A stretch of 64,000 bases of DNA, from positions 285,377-349,376 of the forward strand of contig JANWWF010000001.1 in the NCBI GenBank assembly GCA_025055755.1. Reading direction: 5' to 3'. The notes beneath the pieces were generated by a model that had not been told where the DNA came from, did not search any database, and saw nothing but the letters and a program-made list of their open reading frames with translations. Each line of letters begins with the position of its first letter. Position 1 is the stretch's first letter. The stretch comes from Candidatus Kapaibacterium sp. (GTDB lineage: Bacteria > Bacteroidota > Ignavibacteria > Kapaibacteriales > NICIL-2). This document shows, in pieces, positions 7,930-16,255 of the stretch. The position numbers and the translations under genes are program-made.

Positions 7930-10905
7930 TTACTGAATGCGAGTGAACTTGATATACGAGCTGGCACGTGCTACTGTTGGTGTTGCATCAGCAGTACTTT
8001 GTGCCCATTGGAGGCGTATAGTCCCGCTGGTATTGCCCATAATCACGATACCACGGACGAACACTACTGCTGCTCCTCCAGCAGGTATTCCAAGAGACGC
8101 GCTCCCACTGCTAAGCACCCCTGCACGGAATGCGGTGGGGCTACCATCATTGCTGTGGTAACTGAGCTTATAGGTAGCCCCTGTTGGCACACTTAATCCA
8201 AAAGTCACCCCTGGTGTTGACGAGGTAGAACCAAAGTCAATCATCCCCTCAAATTCCCAAATCTCATTGGCTCCGGCTAAGGTAAACAAGTGATCATCAT
8301 CTTGTAAGACATTTGAATTGGAGACACTTTCATCGCTTGTTTTATATCGCGTAACAATCGTTGAATTAGCTGAAATCGTACTGATAAGTGGCATCCATCG
8401 CACACCGTCATAATACCAGAATCCCTCTTGCGCGGCGGTTGTCACATACACCAAAAGACCTTCTGCTGGTGTAGCTATTGCGTCGCGCTCGCTGGCAGTC
8501 ATACGCGGAACAAGGAAACCACGGCTATTACTATTGAGCTCAACAAGAGCGGAGCTACTTGGTCCGTTTGTCCCTATCCCAATCCGACCATCTGCAGTGA
8601 TGCGGAGTCGTTCCTGATTGTTTGTAATAATTGGAAGAGGGACGTTGTCTTTTGTCCCTAACACTTGTTCGGTGCCGAGGGAATTTCCCCCAAGTAGCCA
8701 GGTGGAGCTTCCAAACAAGCTAATCGGTGAAGCCCACTGCGGCGCTGCTGAAAATCCTTGCGAAATAAGCACCTGCCCGGGGGCCCCAGGCCCGAACCCA
8801 CCACCTTGGAGCGATGCAACCAACTCTCCGGATACATTTAAATGGTGAACATATGTGCGATTAGGATTACCATTCGGCAACAGAGTATTCCGCAATGGGG
8901 TCGGCGTAAGAGAGTCAACATGCCCTAAATAGACATTCCCTATAGCACCAGCTACCAGTGCATAGTTATTCGTCCCACCCGCTGCTACAAAATATCCACC
9001 AACATTCAAGTATGACAGAGACTGTTTCGATGCTTGGAATGCCATCGTCACAGTACTGGAGGCATCGGATCCTGGAACACTGCCAGTTGAATACACAGCA
9101 AGGGCACTGTAGTTAACCTGTGTGCTGTTGTCAGTTATTTGGACTGTACCAAACGCATTGCTGACAGCGGTGTTGGTTCCAATGCCAATTGCTACTTTCC
9201 CATCCGGTTTTATGCGTATTCGCTCTGTGTTATTGGTGCGTATCGCAAGTGCACGATTATCCGTCGTACCGAGAAAATTGAATTGAGGTGCATCAGGATT
9301 GGTTCCCGTATTCCCCAGTGTTGACCATGCCCCAAGGGTGCCTGCACTGAGCGTTTGCCATGTTGGTGCACCAGCACCATTAGACACTAACACCTGTCCT
9401 GGCAGTCCCGCTGCTGTGAATCCAAGTGCTGTGCCTGTTGAGTAAGCAACAGAGCCTGGCCCTCCAATTGTAGAAACTCCCGTCCCCCCTTTATCTACAG
9501 GCAACACCCCTGCTACTTCTCCTGTACCAAGATCTACCGCTGTCGTCAAGGATCCAGTGCCAACAAATTGATTTGCCCGGATAACGCCTGTGCCACTTGG
9601 AATCAGCACAGAACTATTCCCCACTATCAGCGTTTGCCCTGTATTCGTCCCTGTCTTCACAGAGTCGAAGGGAACAGCAATAGGAATTGGACGAGAGACG
9701 ATTATGGAATCTGCGCGAAGTACCGTTGTCGTAAGCGTATCAATCCGACCATCGCGTACATAGAGTGTGTCAAAACGTGCAAAGCGACTCAGGAGACTAT
9801 CAATTCGACCGAGATGGGAGTAAAGCGTATCAATCCGACCATCCCGCACATACAATGTGTCATAGCGGCTAAAGTGCCCAACAAGACTGTCTATACGAGC
9901 AACCAGACTTCGGAGCGTATCAATTCGACCATCGCGGGCAAAGAGGGTATCGCGGACAAATAGGGTATCGAAACGTCCATAGCGAGAAATCACGCTATCG
10001 AGGCGAGCTATATGGCTCCAGAGCGTATCAATCCGCCCATCGCGGACAAAGAGGGTATCAAAACGCCCAAACCGTCCAATTAGGCTATCGATCCGTGCAA
10101 GATGGCTCCAGAGCGTGTCCACTCTTCCATCTCGGGAATAGAGACTATCCGCTCTTCCTAACCGAGTGAATAACGTATCAATCCTTCCTGCACGTGCAAA
10201 TAGCGTATCGACTGTAAGCTGTCGTAGCAGCAATCGGCGAATTGAGAGGGAATCAAGGGATTTTGTCCACTGAGGCTGAGATGAAGAGCCATTGCTTACC
10301 AACAGATCTCCAGGTTGTCCTGGATTACCACTCATTTGTAAAAGAGCAGTGGACCCCTGCAAATTGAGTCCTTGAGCGGTGATTTGTCCATTCCCATTTA
10401 CTTGAAACTGTGAGGCAGCCCCTACCGACAATAAAGCAAGTGGGTTGGTAGTTCCTATTCCGACGTTCCCTGTGGGAAGAATTGTGATGCGCTCTTGGTT
10501 GTTAGTCTTGAAAATTAGTGGCTGCGCATCGGTTGTACCTAAGAAATTCAATGTAGGATTGATCCCGCTATTCCCTTGCAAGGACCAGAAAGTAGCAGTG
10601 CCAATTCCTAAAGGTACCCAATTAGGTGCTGTCGGCGTACCGTCATTGTATTCAAATCGGTTAGTTGTTGTATTGAAGATTATTAGGCTTTTTGCGGGAA
10701 GAATGATTGCATCCCGTTGAGCAGTTGTCATACGAGGGATCAGCAACCCTTGGCGTGTTGAACGGAGTTCAAGTAGCGCAGATGTATCCGGCGTAGAAGT
10801 TCCAATTCCAACGTTCCCATCCGCCCATAAAGAAGACGACAGCACAGCAAGTATGACACCTAGGTACAAAATCAGTCGTTGAGCGGAGGAATGCTGCCGT
10901 ATCAT
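7930..10905 (-). CDS. Large secreted tail-fibre-like protein with decapeptide-repeat stalk
   Basis: Start taken at the ATG at 10905 (MIRQHSSAQRLILYLGVILA, signal peptide); a TTG 4 codons upstream is the alternative. 991 aa. The modules in order are: a GNVGIGTSTPD...LLELRS...QRDAI segment (about 30-100), repeated near residues 770-860; three GTTD/TKD...NNQERIRI... units followed by GIGT turns; a stalk of about 18 ten-residue repeats (about 231-400); a VLPVDKGGTG segment typical of phage tail fibres (about 475); and a beta-sandwich-like C-terminus ending SSYIKFTRIQ. Such modular fibres occur as exported proteins in Bacteroidota/Ignavibacteria relatives. Likely a surface fibre or adhesin. No T9SS tail is seen, so the export route is open. 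Confidence 0.7.
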   Translation of the reverse strand: MIRQHSSAQRLILYLGVILAVLSSSLWADGNVGIGTSTPDTSALLELRSTRQGLLIPRMTTAQRDAIILPAKSLIIFNTTTNRFEYNDGTPTAPNWVPLGIGTATFWSLQGNSGINPTLNFLGTTDAQPLIFKTNNQERITILPTGNVGIGTTNPLALLSVGAASQFQVNGNGQITAQGLNLQGSTALLQMSGNPGQPGDLLVSNGSSSQPQWTKSLDSLSIRRLLLRQLTVDTLFARAGRIDTLFTRLGRADSLYSRDGRVDTLWSHLARIDSLIGRFGRFDTLFVRDGRIDTLWSHIARLDSVISRYGRFDTLFVRDTLFARDGRIDTLRSLVARIDSLVGHFSRYDTLYVRDGRIDTLYSHLGRIDSLLSRFARFDTLYVRDGRIDTLTTTVLRADSIIVSRPIPIAVPFDSVKTGTNTGQTLIVGNSSVLIPSGTGVIRANQFVGTGSLTTAVDLGTGEVAGVLPVDKGGTGVSTIGGPGSVAYSTGTALGFTAAGLPGQVLVSNGAGAPTWQTLSAGTLGAWSTLGNTGTNPDAPQFNFLGTTDNRALAIRTNNTERIRIKPDGKVAIGIGTNTAVSNAFGTVQITDNSTQVNYSALAVYSTGSVPGSDASSTVTMAFQASKQSLSYLNVGGYFVAAGGTNNYALVAGAIGNVYLGHVDSLTPTPLRNTLLPNGNPNRTYVHHLNVSGELVASLQGGGFGPGAPGQVLISQGFSAAPQWASPISLFGSSTWLLGGNSLGTEQVLGTKDNVPLPIITNNQERLRITADGRIGIGTNGPSSSALVELNSNSRGFLVPRMTASERDAIATPAEGLLVYVTTAAQEGFWYYDGVRWMPLISTISANSTIVTRYKTSDESVSNSNVLQDDDHLFTLAGANEIWEFEGMIDFGSTSSTPGVTFGLSVPTGATYKLSYHSNDGSPTAFRAGVLSSGSASLGIPAGGAAVVFVRGIVIMGNTSGTIRLQWAQSTADATPTVARASSYIKFTRIQ
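9721..10215 (-). repeat. About 18 tandem decapeptide (30-bp) repeats inside the fibre gene
   Basis: In-frame units with consensus R-[IFVLY]-D-[TS]-L-[FWYI]-x-[RH]-x-[GA], for example RIDTLFTRLG, RVDTLWSHLA, RFDTLYVRDG, RIDTLYSHLG. A higher-order 30-residue period is visible: RFDTL(F/Y)VRDG, then RIDTL(W/Y)SH(I/L)(A/G), then R(I/L)DS..., about four times. One junction (RFDTLFVRDTLFARDG) is 4 residues short, a slip in the array. At DNA level the units are degenerate, so the array is old or under selection at protein level. Confidence 0.9.
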
Positions 10906-11012
10906 GTGCTCTGTCAAGGTAGTGAGACCCTAATTTGTATTACGGCCAATAATTCGAGAAGTCTTTTTGCCGCAATACAGATGCAAATTTGGGGTTGCAA
11001 TAGTCCCTGGCC

Positions 11013-11032
11013 AATACGTACTACTACGTATT
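11013..11032. promoter_or_regulatory. 20-bp perfect palindrome between response regulator and fibre gene
   Basis: AATACGTA-CTAC-TACGTATT: two perfect 8-bp inverted arms with a 4-nt centre, 108 bp upstream of the fibre start and 89 bp past the end of the regulator gene. Size and symmetry fit an operator for a dimeric LuxR/NarL-type HTH protein; no T-tract follows, so a terminator is less likely. Binding by the adjacent regulator is inference. Confidence 0.45.
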
Positions 11033-11120
11033 TCACAATAATGCCAAGGGGGTAGATAAATTGTAAAGACAGATTAGAGGGATTGTAACAGCGATTTGGA
11101 GAGGGAGCGCAAGAAGTACG

Positions 11121-11831
11121 TTAGTAAGATTTCGCTGCGCTTGTGTCTCGATTAGAGCTGAAATACATTGTATGGAGAAGGGCGTAACGGACCAATGAAG
11201 CTGCATTCTTTGCACCCAATTTTTCCATAAGGTGGGCTCTGTGTGTTTCTACCGTTCGTGGACTGATAAACAGGCGATCAGCAATTTCATTGCTGGTTAG
11301 CCCTTGTGCCACTAACTCAAGTATTTCTTGCTCTCGTTTAGTAAGCGTCACTGTTGGAGGGGGCGCAAATGCTTCTTGTTTTTGGCGGCCACCCTGAATG
11401 AGTGCAATGATTGAGCGCGAGAAGACTCGTGCTCCCTGTAAGACTGAATGGATAGCATCGATCAACTCCTGGCGAGAGACATCTTTGGATAAGTATCCAT
11501 CTGCCCCAACTGCAAGCGCTTGTTCAAGATAATGTCGATCTTCAAATGTTGTCAGCATAATTATGTATGGCTTTCCAACCGGTGTATGACTGCGTAATTG
11601 CCGTGCAGCATCAAGCCCATTCTGTCGCGGCAGAAGGATATCCAGTAATACCACATCGGGATTCCGATTCTGAACAAGTTCAACTACTGCATCTCCACTT
11701 GCTGCCTCTCCTACGACCTCTATGGTGGGATCTGTGGCTAACATTCGACTCAATCCAAGCCGTACCAACTCATGATCATCCACTATTGCTACTCGGATGC
11801 TTTCACTGGTTGTGCTCTGTTGGCGGCTCAT
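11121..11831 (-). CDS. NarL/LuxR-family two-component response regulator
   Basis: A 236-aa protein. The receiver domain (about residues 12-130) has the acidic pair D18/D19, the phosphoacceptor D64 (VVLLDILLP), the conserved T94 (MLTT) and K116 (LSKD). A 30-residue linker leads to a LuxR-type HTH (about 163-225; TKREQEILELVAQGL, then SPRTVETHRAHLMEKL). These proteins activate or repress transcription when phosphorylated by a histidine kinase; no kinase is next to it. It lies 74 bp downstream of nadE on the same strand and directly upstream of the fibre gene, whose promoter region contains a 20-bp palindrome, so it may control the surface module (inference). Confidence 0.92.
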   Translation of the reverse strand: MSRQQSTTSESIRVAIVDDHELVRLGLSRMLATDPTIEVVGEAASGDAVVELVQNRNPDVVLLDILLPRQNGLDAARQLRSHTPVGKPYIIMLTTFEDRHYLEQALAVGADGYLSKDVSRQELIDAIHSVLQGARVFSRSIIALIQGGRQKQEAFAPPPTVTLTKREQEILELVAQGLTSNEIADRLFISPRTVETHRAHLMEKLGAKNAASLVRYALLHTMYFSSNRDTSAAKSY

Positions 11832-11905
11832 GTGGGAAATCAGATCGTGACTTAGTCAAATTGTCGGATTTTTTTGAAAAAGGTTAACTTGCACCGTAAA
11901 AGCTA

Positions 11906-13834
11906 TTACAGCACTTGTAACCACACTGCATTGCTTGCATCGCTTGGCATACGCCAATCGGCCCGGGGTGACAGGGCGATCGAACCAACTTTAGGACCAT
12001 CAGGCAAACAAGAACGTTTGAATTGATTAGAGAAAAACCGTTGTATATACAGCTCAAGCCACATTTTTAGTTCCTCGGGACGGTAAATTCCCTCGAATGC
12101 CCATATTGCAAGCTGGAGAAGCTTCGGCGGCTTCGCTCCCCACCGTATAGTGTGATAAAGATAAAAATCGTGCACTGCATACGGTCCGAGCACCTCCTCA
12201 GTCCGCTGCCGTATCGAGCCATCAGGATTGGGAGGAAGTAACTCTGGGCTAATAGGTGTTGACAGGATTGCCTCAATCGCCGCCTTTGCAGCAGGATTTG
12301 GTGTTGTCTGCCCCCACCATTCGATGATGTAGCGTACCAACGTCTTTGGGATCCCAGCATTGACGCCATACATACTCATATGATCACCACCATAGGTAGT
12401 CCACCCAAGCGCAAGCTCGGACAAATCGCTTGTACCAACCATCAATGCATTATAGCGATGACATAAATCCATGAGGATTTGAGTGCGTTCCCGAGCTTGG
12501 GCATTCTCATAGAGAACGTCGTCTCGCCTGGTATGCTCCAAGTCCCGTAGATGCTGCTCAACAGCGGACGTGATGGGTATAGTGAGGACCGTTACGCCCA
12601 ACGCTCGCGCAAGTTCCTCAGCTTGCCGAGGTGTTCGCTCCGACGTTCCAGGTCCAGGAAGAATGACAGCATAAATGCCATTTCTATCGTATCCCAAAAT
12701 ATCGAATGCTTCAACGCAGACCAAAAGCGCCAATGCCGAATCGAGTCCGCCTGAGACCCCTAGTACTACTGAACGAATACCAGTATGAGACAACCTCTTT
12801 GCTAGTGCTGTGCGTTGTATCGTTAAAATCTCTTGGCATCGAGCACTTCTCTCTTGTACCTGCGTGGGAACAAACGGATAGGCTTCAATTGTGCGCAAGG
12901 GGCGGACATCAACTAATACCGGAACTTCAACTTCAACCCGACGCAGCCGTGGAATCAAATGCTGACCAAATGTCGCTATTCGCCGCCGATCGAATGCTAA
13001 ACGCTCGGTATCAATATCTGCCACACTCCACCGCGACTCGAATGAGAAAGAGCGATCTTCATTCAATATAGTGCCATTTTCTGCCACTATACAATGACCA
13101 CTAAAAACTGTATCTGTGGTCGATTCTCCTGCCCCTGCTGACGCATAAACATATGCTGCAATACACCGTGCCGACTGCATGCGAACCAGGTCGCGCCTAT
13201 ATTCCGCCTTCATCAGCAGCTCATTGCTTGCAGAAAGATTGACTAAGACGTCTGCCCCTCCAACAGCCAATCGCCCACTTGGCGGCTCCACAGCCCAAAG
13301 GTCTTCACATAATTCAATCCCTACTACGCCCTGGACAGTGCCCTCACATTGCAACTCAAACAGTATATCCGTCCCGAAAGGAATACTTTGGTTGTTGATG
13401 GTAATTGTCGGAGGAAGATCACCAACCCCTCGACTGAACCAACGGTGTTCGTAATACTCACTGTAGTTGGGCACAAATTGTTTAGGCACAATTCCTGCAA
13501 TTCCCTTGCTGCTTATGACAACAGCACAATTGAACAGCCGACCCCAGCCGCGTACTGGTGCTCCCACAATAAGCACGCCTTGCTCAACAGCAACCAACTC
13601 AGCAAGCTGTATAAGGGCTTGATCAGATGCATCAAGCAGTGGCTGCTGGAGCAGCAAATCTCCGCATGTGTACCCGACGGTAGCAAGCTCAGGAAATACT
13701 GCAAGCTGAACCCCTTGAGCGCGTAGTTGACGGTAAGCTTCAACAATACTTGCGACGTTGTGATCAACGTCGGCTACACGGACAGATGAACTGATAGCAG
13801 CAACCCGAAGATAGCCAAGACGAGTAAGATTCAC
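11906..13834 (-). CDS. nadE: Glutamine-dependent NAD+ synthetase
   Basis: The final step of NAD synthesis: amidation of nicotinate adenine dinucleotide with glutamine as N donor. An N-terminal nitrilase-fold glutaminase domain has the Glu of FPELATVGY, the Lys of VPKQFVPNY and the Cys of GIELCEDLW; a C-terminal synthetase domain has the ATP-binding SGGLDSAL and GTSDLSELALG. I place the start at a GTG (13834; VNLTRLGYLRVAAIS), giving 642 aa, close to the ~640-680 aa of the large NadE type. The frame stays open upstream, but that extension would run through a terminator and the tRNA gene, so it is not coding. No ATG is available near the conserved start. Confidence 0.93.
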   Translation of the reverse strand: MNLTRLGYLRVAAISSSVRVADVDHNVASIVEAYRQLRAQGVQLAVFPELATVGYTCGDLLLQQPLLDASDQALIQLAELVAVEQGVLIVGAPVRGWGRLFNCAVVISSKGIAGIVPKQFVPNYSEYYEHRWFSRGVGDLPPTITINNQSIPFGTDILFELQCEGTVQGVVGIELCEDLWAVEPPSGRLAVGGADVLVNLSASNELLMKAEYRRDLVRMQSARCIAAYVYASAGAGESTTDTVFSGHCIVAENGTILNEDRSFSFESRWSVADIDTERLAFDRRRIATFGQHLIPRLRRVEVEVPVLVDVRPLRTIEAYPFVPTQVQERSARCQEILTIQRTALAKRLSHTGIRSVVLGVSGGLDSALALLVCVEAFDILGYDRNGIYAVILPGPGTSERTPRQAEELARALGVTVLTIPITSAVEQHLRDLEHTRRDDVLYENAQARERTQILMDLCHRYNALMVGTSDLSELALGWTTYGGDHMSMYGVNAGIPKTLVRYIIEWWGQTTPNPAAKAAIEAILSTPISPELLPPNPDGSIRQRTEEVLGPYAVHDFYLYHTIRWGAKPPKLLQLAIWAFEGIYRPEELKMWLELYIQRFFSNQFKRSCLPDGPKVGSIALSPRADWRMPSDASNAVWLQVL

Positions 13835-13880
13835 AGTATGCGCTACTCTACATTCGCAACAAACAAAGTTACCAACCCCA

Positions 13881-13906
13881 AAACAAAATGGTGCCCCGCG
13901 GGCACC
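13881..13906 (-). terminator. Rho-independent terminator downstream of tRNA-Pro
   Basis: Reading the minus strand, a 7-bp stem GGTGCCC / GGGCACC with loop GCG is followed by ATTTTGTTTT. It sits 6 nt past the 3' end of the tRNA and upstream of nadE, so it ends the tRNA transcript. Confidence 0.85.
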
Positions 13907-13911
13907 ACTTG

Positions 13912-13985
13912 TCGGAGTGGCGGGATTTGAACCCGCGACCACACCCACCCCAAAGGTGTGCGCTACCGGGCTGCGCTACACTCCG
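13912..13985 (-). tRNA. tRNA-Pro (anticodon GGG)
   Basis: Full cloverleaf on the minus strand: acceptor CGGAGTG / CACTCCG, D stem GCGC / GCGC, anticodon stem CACCT / GGGTG around loop TTGGGGT (anticodon GGG), 5-nt variable loop, T stem GCGGG / CCCGC with loop TTCAAAT, discriminator A. CCA is not encoded. It is followed by a strong terminator and preceded by a TATTTTTG element 7 nt from its 5' end. Confidence 0.96.
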
Positions 13986-13992
13986 ATCGCTG

Positions 13993-14000
13993 CAAAAATA
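13993..14000 (-). promoter_or_regulatory. Bacteroidota-type -7 element of tRNA-Pro (TATTTTTG)
   Basis: The minus strand reads TATTTTTG, a perfect match to TAnnTTTG, ending 7 nt before the tRNA 5' end, the spacing expected for a -7 box. No clear TTTG -33 box is seen upstream, which lies inside the MFS gene end. Confidence 0.55.
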
Positions 14001-14001
14001 C

Positions 14002-15210
14002 TTATCCCTGTGCATTTGCTCGACGCACATGGCGACGACGCAACCACCAAAGCAAGACAGGAACACTCCCTACACAACTTGCGGCAATGAAGAACATCAG
14101 GCGTAAGCCACCATGAGCTGCAATCCACCCTCCAACAGGAGGTGAGATAAGATTCCCAAGAAGCATGGCGCTTGAAGCAAGAGACATCATACCGCTTTGA
14201 CGTCCTTCCGGCACGCGCGTACTGACAAAGGTATTGAGAGCAGGTACTAATCCAGCCAACGCGATTCCCAGAAATCCTCGGGAGAAAAAGACCGTTTCTA
14301 CCGAGCAAGCAACCCCTTGAACTATCAACAAGAGTGCCGCTGCGGTAGCACTACTCATTACCACAACGCGCGGTCCGTGCTTGTCCACAACTTTTCCGAT
14401 TTGAGGTGCAGCAACCAGGGTTGCAAGACCTGTGATACCCACTAATGTCCCGGTGACAATCTGCAATTGTGACATTGGTATCCCCAATGACTCAAGGTAA
14501 AATGGCATCTGTGGATTTGGCATAATTGTTCCCATCTGAGACAGTGTGATGCAGGCAAGTGCAACCATAAAGCCTGGAATTTGCCATGCGGTTTGGAGGT
14601 TGTTCCAAACAGTAGCGGAATCGGTCCTCTGTGCACGGGAAGTGGACTTCTCTCGCACAAGTGCAATTACTAAAGCACTACTAATAACACAAACACTACT
14701 CATTATCCAGAACACAATACGCATTCCCGCGTAATGGGAAATTATGCCGCCAAGAAAGGGGCCTATGACTGCTCCTATTGATTGGGACGTCTGCAGAACA
14801 CCAATAGCATAGCCCCGAAAGGCATGGGGTGTTTCTGCAACGACAAACCCTAAGGTTGCTGCAATAAAGCCACTAATGCCCCCCTGCACCAACCGCCATA
14901 GAAAAAGCTCTTGGACATTTCGGGAAAACCCCATCAAAGCAAATGCAACAGCAAGTCCTATGACAGCGCGCACAACCATCGTTTTTCGGCTGTACCGATC
15001 TGCTAAGGCACCCCATATTGGCTGCGCGATAATTGCAGTCAGAAATGGTGCAGAAAATACGTAGCCACTCCAGTGGTGTACTGCAACTGGATCGTTTATT
15101 CCAAGTTGGCGGACAAAGAGGGGAAGAAATGGTACAACAGCACTCATTCCAACCATTGCCAGAACCTGCGCCAGCCAGAGAACCCAGAGATTTCTGCGCC
15201 ATAGCTCCAT
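14002..15210 (-). CDS. MFS transporter, DHA1-type drug exporter family
   Basis: A 402-aa polytopic protein with about 12 hydrophobic segments in two halves joined by a polar loop (about 185-205). The loop between segments 2 and 3 carries the MFS motif A (GALADRYSRKT, about residues 67-77), and the second half has the matching GKVVDKHGPR loop. These features are typical of proton-coupled drug/H+ antiporters such as the MdtG/YceE group; the substrate cannot be read from sequence. It lies 5 bp downstream of trxB on the same strand, so the two are probably co-transcribed, and its end abuts the tRNA promoter. Confidence 0.85.
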   Translation of the reverse strand: MELWRRNLWVLWLAQVLAMVGMSAVVPFLPLFVRQLGINDPVAVHHWSGYVFSAPFLTAIIAQPIWGALADRYSRKTMVVRAVIGLAVAFALMGFSRNVQELFLWRLVQGGISGFIAATLGFVVAETPHAFRGYAIGVLQTSQSIGAVIGPFLGGIISHYAGMRIVFWIMSSVCVISSALVIALVREKSTSRAQRTDSATVWNNLQTAWQIPGFMVALACITLSQMGTIMPNPQMPFYLESLGIPMSQLQIVTGTLVGITGLATLVAAPQIGKVVDKHGPRVVVMSSATAAALLLIVQGVACSVETVFFSRGFLGIALAGLVPALNTFVSTRVPEGRQSGMMSLASSAMLLGNLISPPVGGWIAAHGGLRLMFFIAASCVGSVPVLLWWLRRRHVRRANAQG

Positions 15211-15215
15211 GAGAG

Positions 15216-16190
15216 CTATACGCTGACCTCCGCAGTGTGACGTATTGTTTCAAGCCAACGCGTTGCATCAATAGCAGCCATGCAACCACTGCCAGCAGCT
15301 GTAATTGCTTGGCGATAGATATGGTCCTGCACATCCCCACAGGCAAACACCCCTTCAACTGATGTGCGAGTTGACTTGCATTCGGTGATAATGTAGCCGT
15401 TATCATCCATTGCAAGTTTACCTCGGAAGATATCAGTGTTGGGCTTGTGCCCTATTGCTACGAATGCCCCATCAAATGGCTCATCCCATATTTTCCCATC
15501 GCGGACATTCCGTAATCGAAGTGCAACAAGACGCCTAATCCCGGAAGGCAATGTTTCCCCAATAAACTCCTCGACTACTGTTGAGGTAATCCAACGAATT
15601 TTTTCATTCTGCTTTGCACGTAAAAGCATAATCTTCGATGCTCGGAACTCTTCACGCCGGTGGATAACTACAACTTCCGAAGCAAAGCGTGTCAAGTACA
15701 GAGCTTCTTCCATGGCGGTATCACCGCCCCCAATGACTGCTACTCGTTGGTTACGGAAGAAGAACCCATCGCATGTCGCACATGCCGAGACACCGTAGCC
15801 CATGTATGCTGCTTCGCCTGGGACACCGAGCATTTTCGCGCTTGCACCCGTGGCAATAATCACCGCATCAGCAGTATAATTGCGATCGCGGTCGGTTACG
15901 AGAGTAAATGGACGTTTGTCGAAATCAACCGCTACTACCTGCTCATACACCGATTGGGCTCCAAAGCGGTGGGCTTGTTTGCGCATGATATCCATGAGCT
16001 CTGGTCCCATGATTCCGTGTTCAAATCCAGGATAGTTTTCTACCTCCGTGGTAATGGTTAACTGCCCACCTGGTTGATTCCCTTCAAACACTAACACCGT
16101 CTGTTGTGCACGGGCAGCGTAAAGCGCTGCTGTCAACCCTGCTGGACCGGAGCCAATAATCGCAATATCTGTGTGACGAGTATCGGTCAT
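15216..16190 (-). CDS. trxB: Thioredoxin reductase
   Basis: A 324-aa low-molecular-weight thioredoxin reductase, the usual length. FAD-binding GSGPAG near residues 13-18, redox-active CATC (C137/C140), NADPH-binding GGGDTAMEEA near 154-163, and the C-terminal FAD motif FACGDVQD. It transfers electrons from NADPH to thioredoxin in the cytoplasm. ATG at 16190 chosen because MTDTRHTDIAIIGSGPAG fits the family N-terminus; a further 23 codons are open but not conserved-looking. The MFS gene follows after 5 bp. Confidence 0.96.
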   Translation of the reverse strand: MTDTRHTDIAIIGSGPAGLTAALYAARAQQTVLVFEGNQPGGQLTITTEVENYPGFEHGIMGPELMDIMRKQAHRFGAQSVYEQVVAVDFDKRPFTLVTDRDRNYTADAVIIATGASAKMLGVPGEAAYMGYGVSACATCDGFFFRNQRVAVIGGGDTAMEEALYLTRFASEVVVIHRREEFRASKIMLLRAKQNEKIRWITSTVVEEFIGETLPSGIRRLVALRLRNVRDGKIWDEPFDGAFVAIGHKPNTDIFRGKLAMDDNGYIITECKSTRTSVEGVFACGDVQDHIYRQAITAAGSGCMAAIDATRWLETIRHTAEVSV

Positions 16191-16255
16191 AATGCCTTGC
16201 ACTATTGTGGTGGTACGATGCAGAGAGATACGATGCTCATCTGCGATGCATCGGT

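Noticed and set aside
9721-10215. Regular 30-bp spaced repeats that resemble a CRISPR array
   Set aside because: Repeats are in frame, degenerate and encode a decapeptide; there are no unique spacers between identical repeats.
13835-13948. 38-codon N-terminal extension of nadE
   Set aside because: It runs through a Rho-independent terminator and the tRNA-Pro gene and is not NadE-like.
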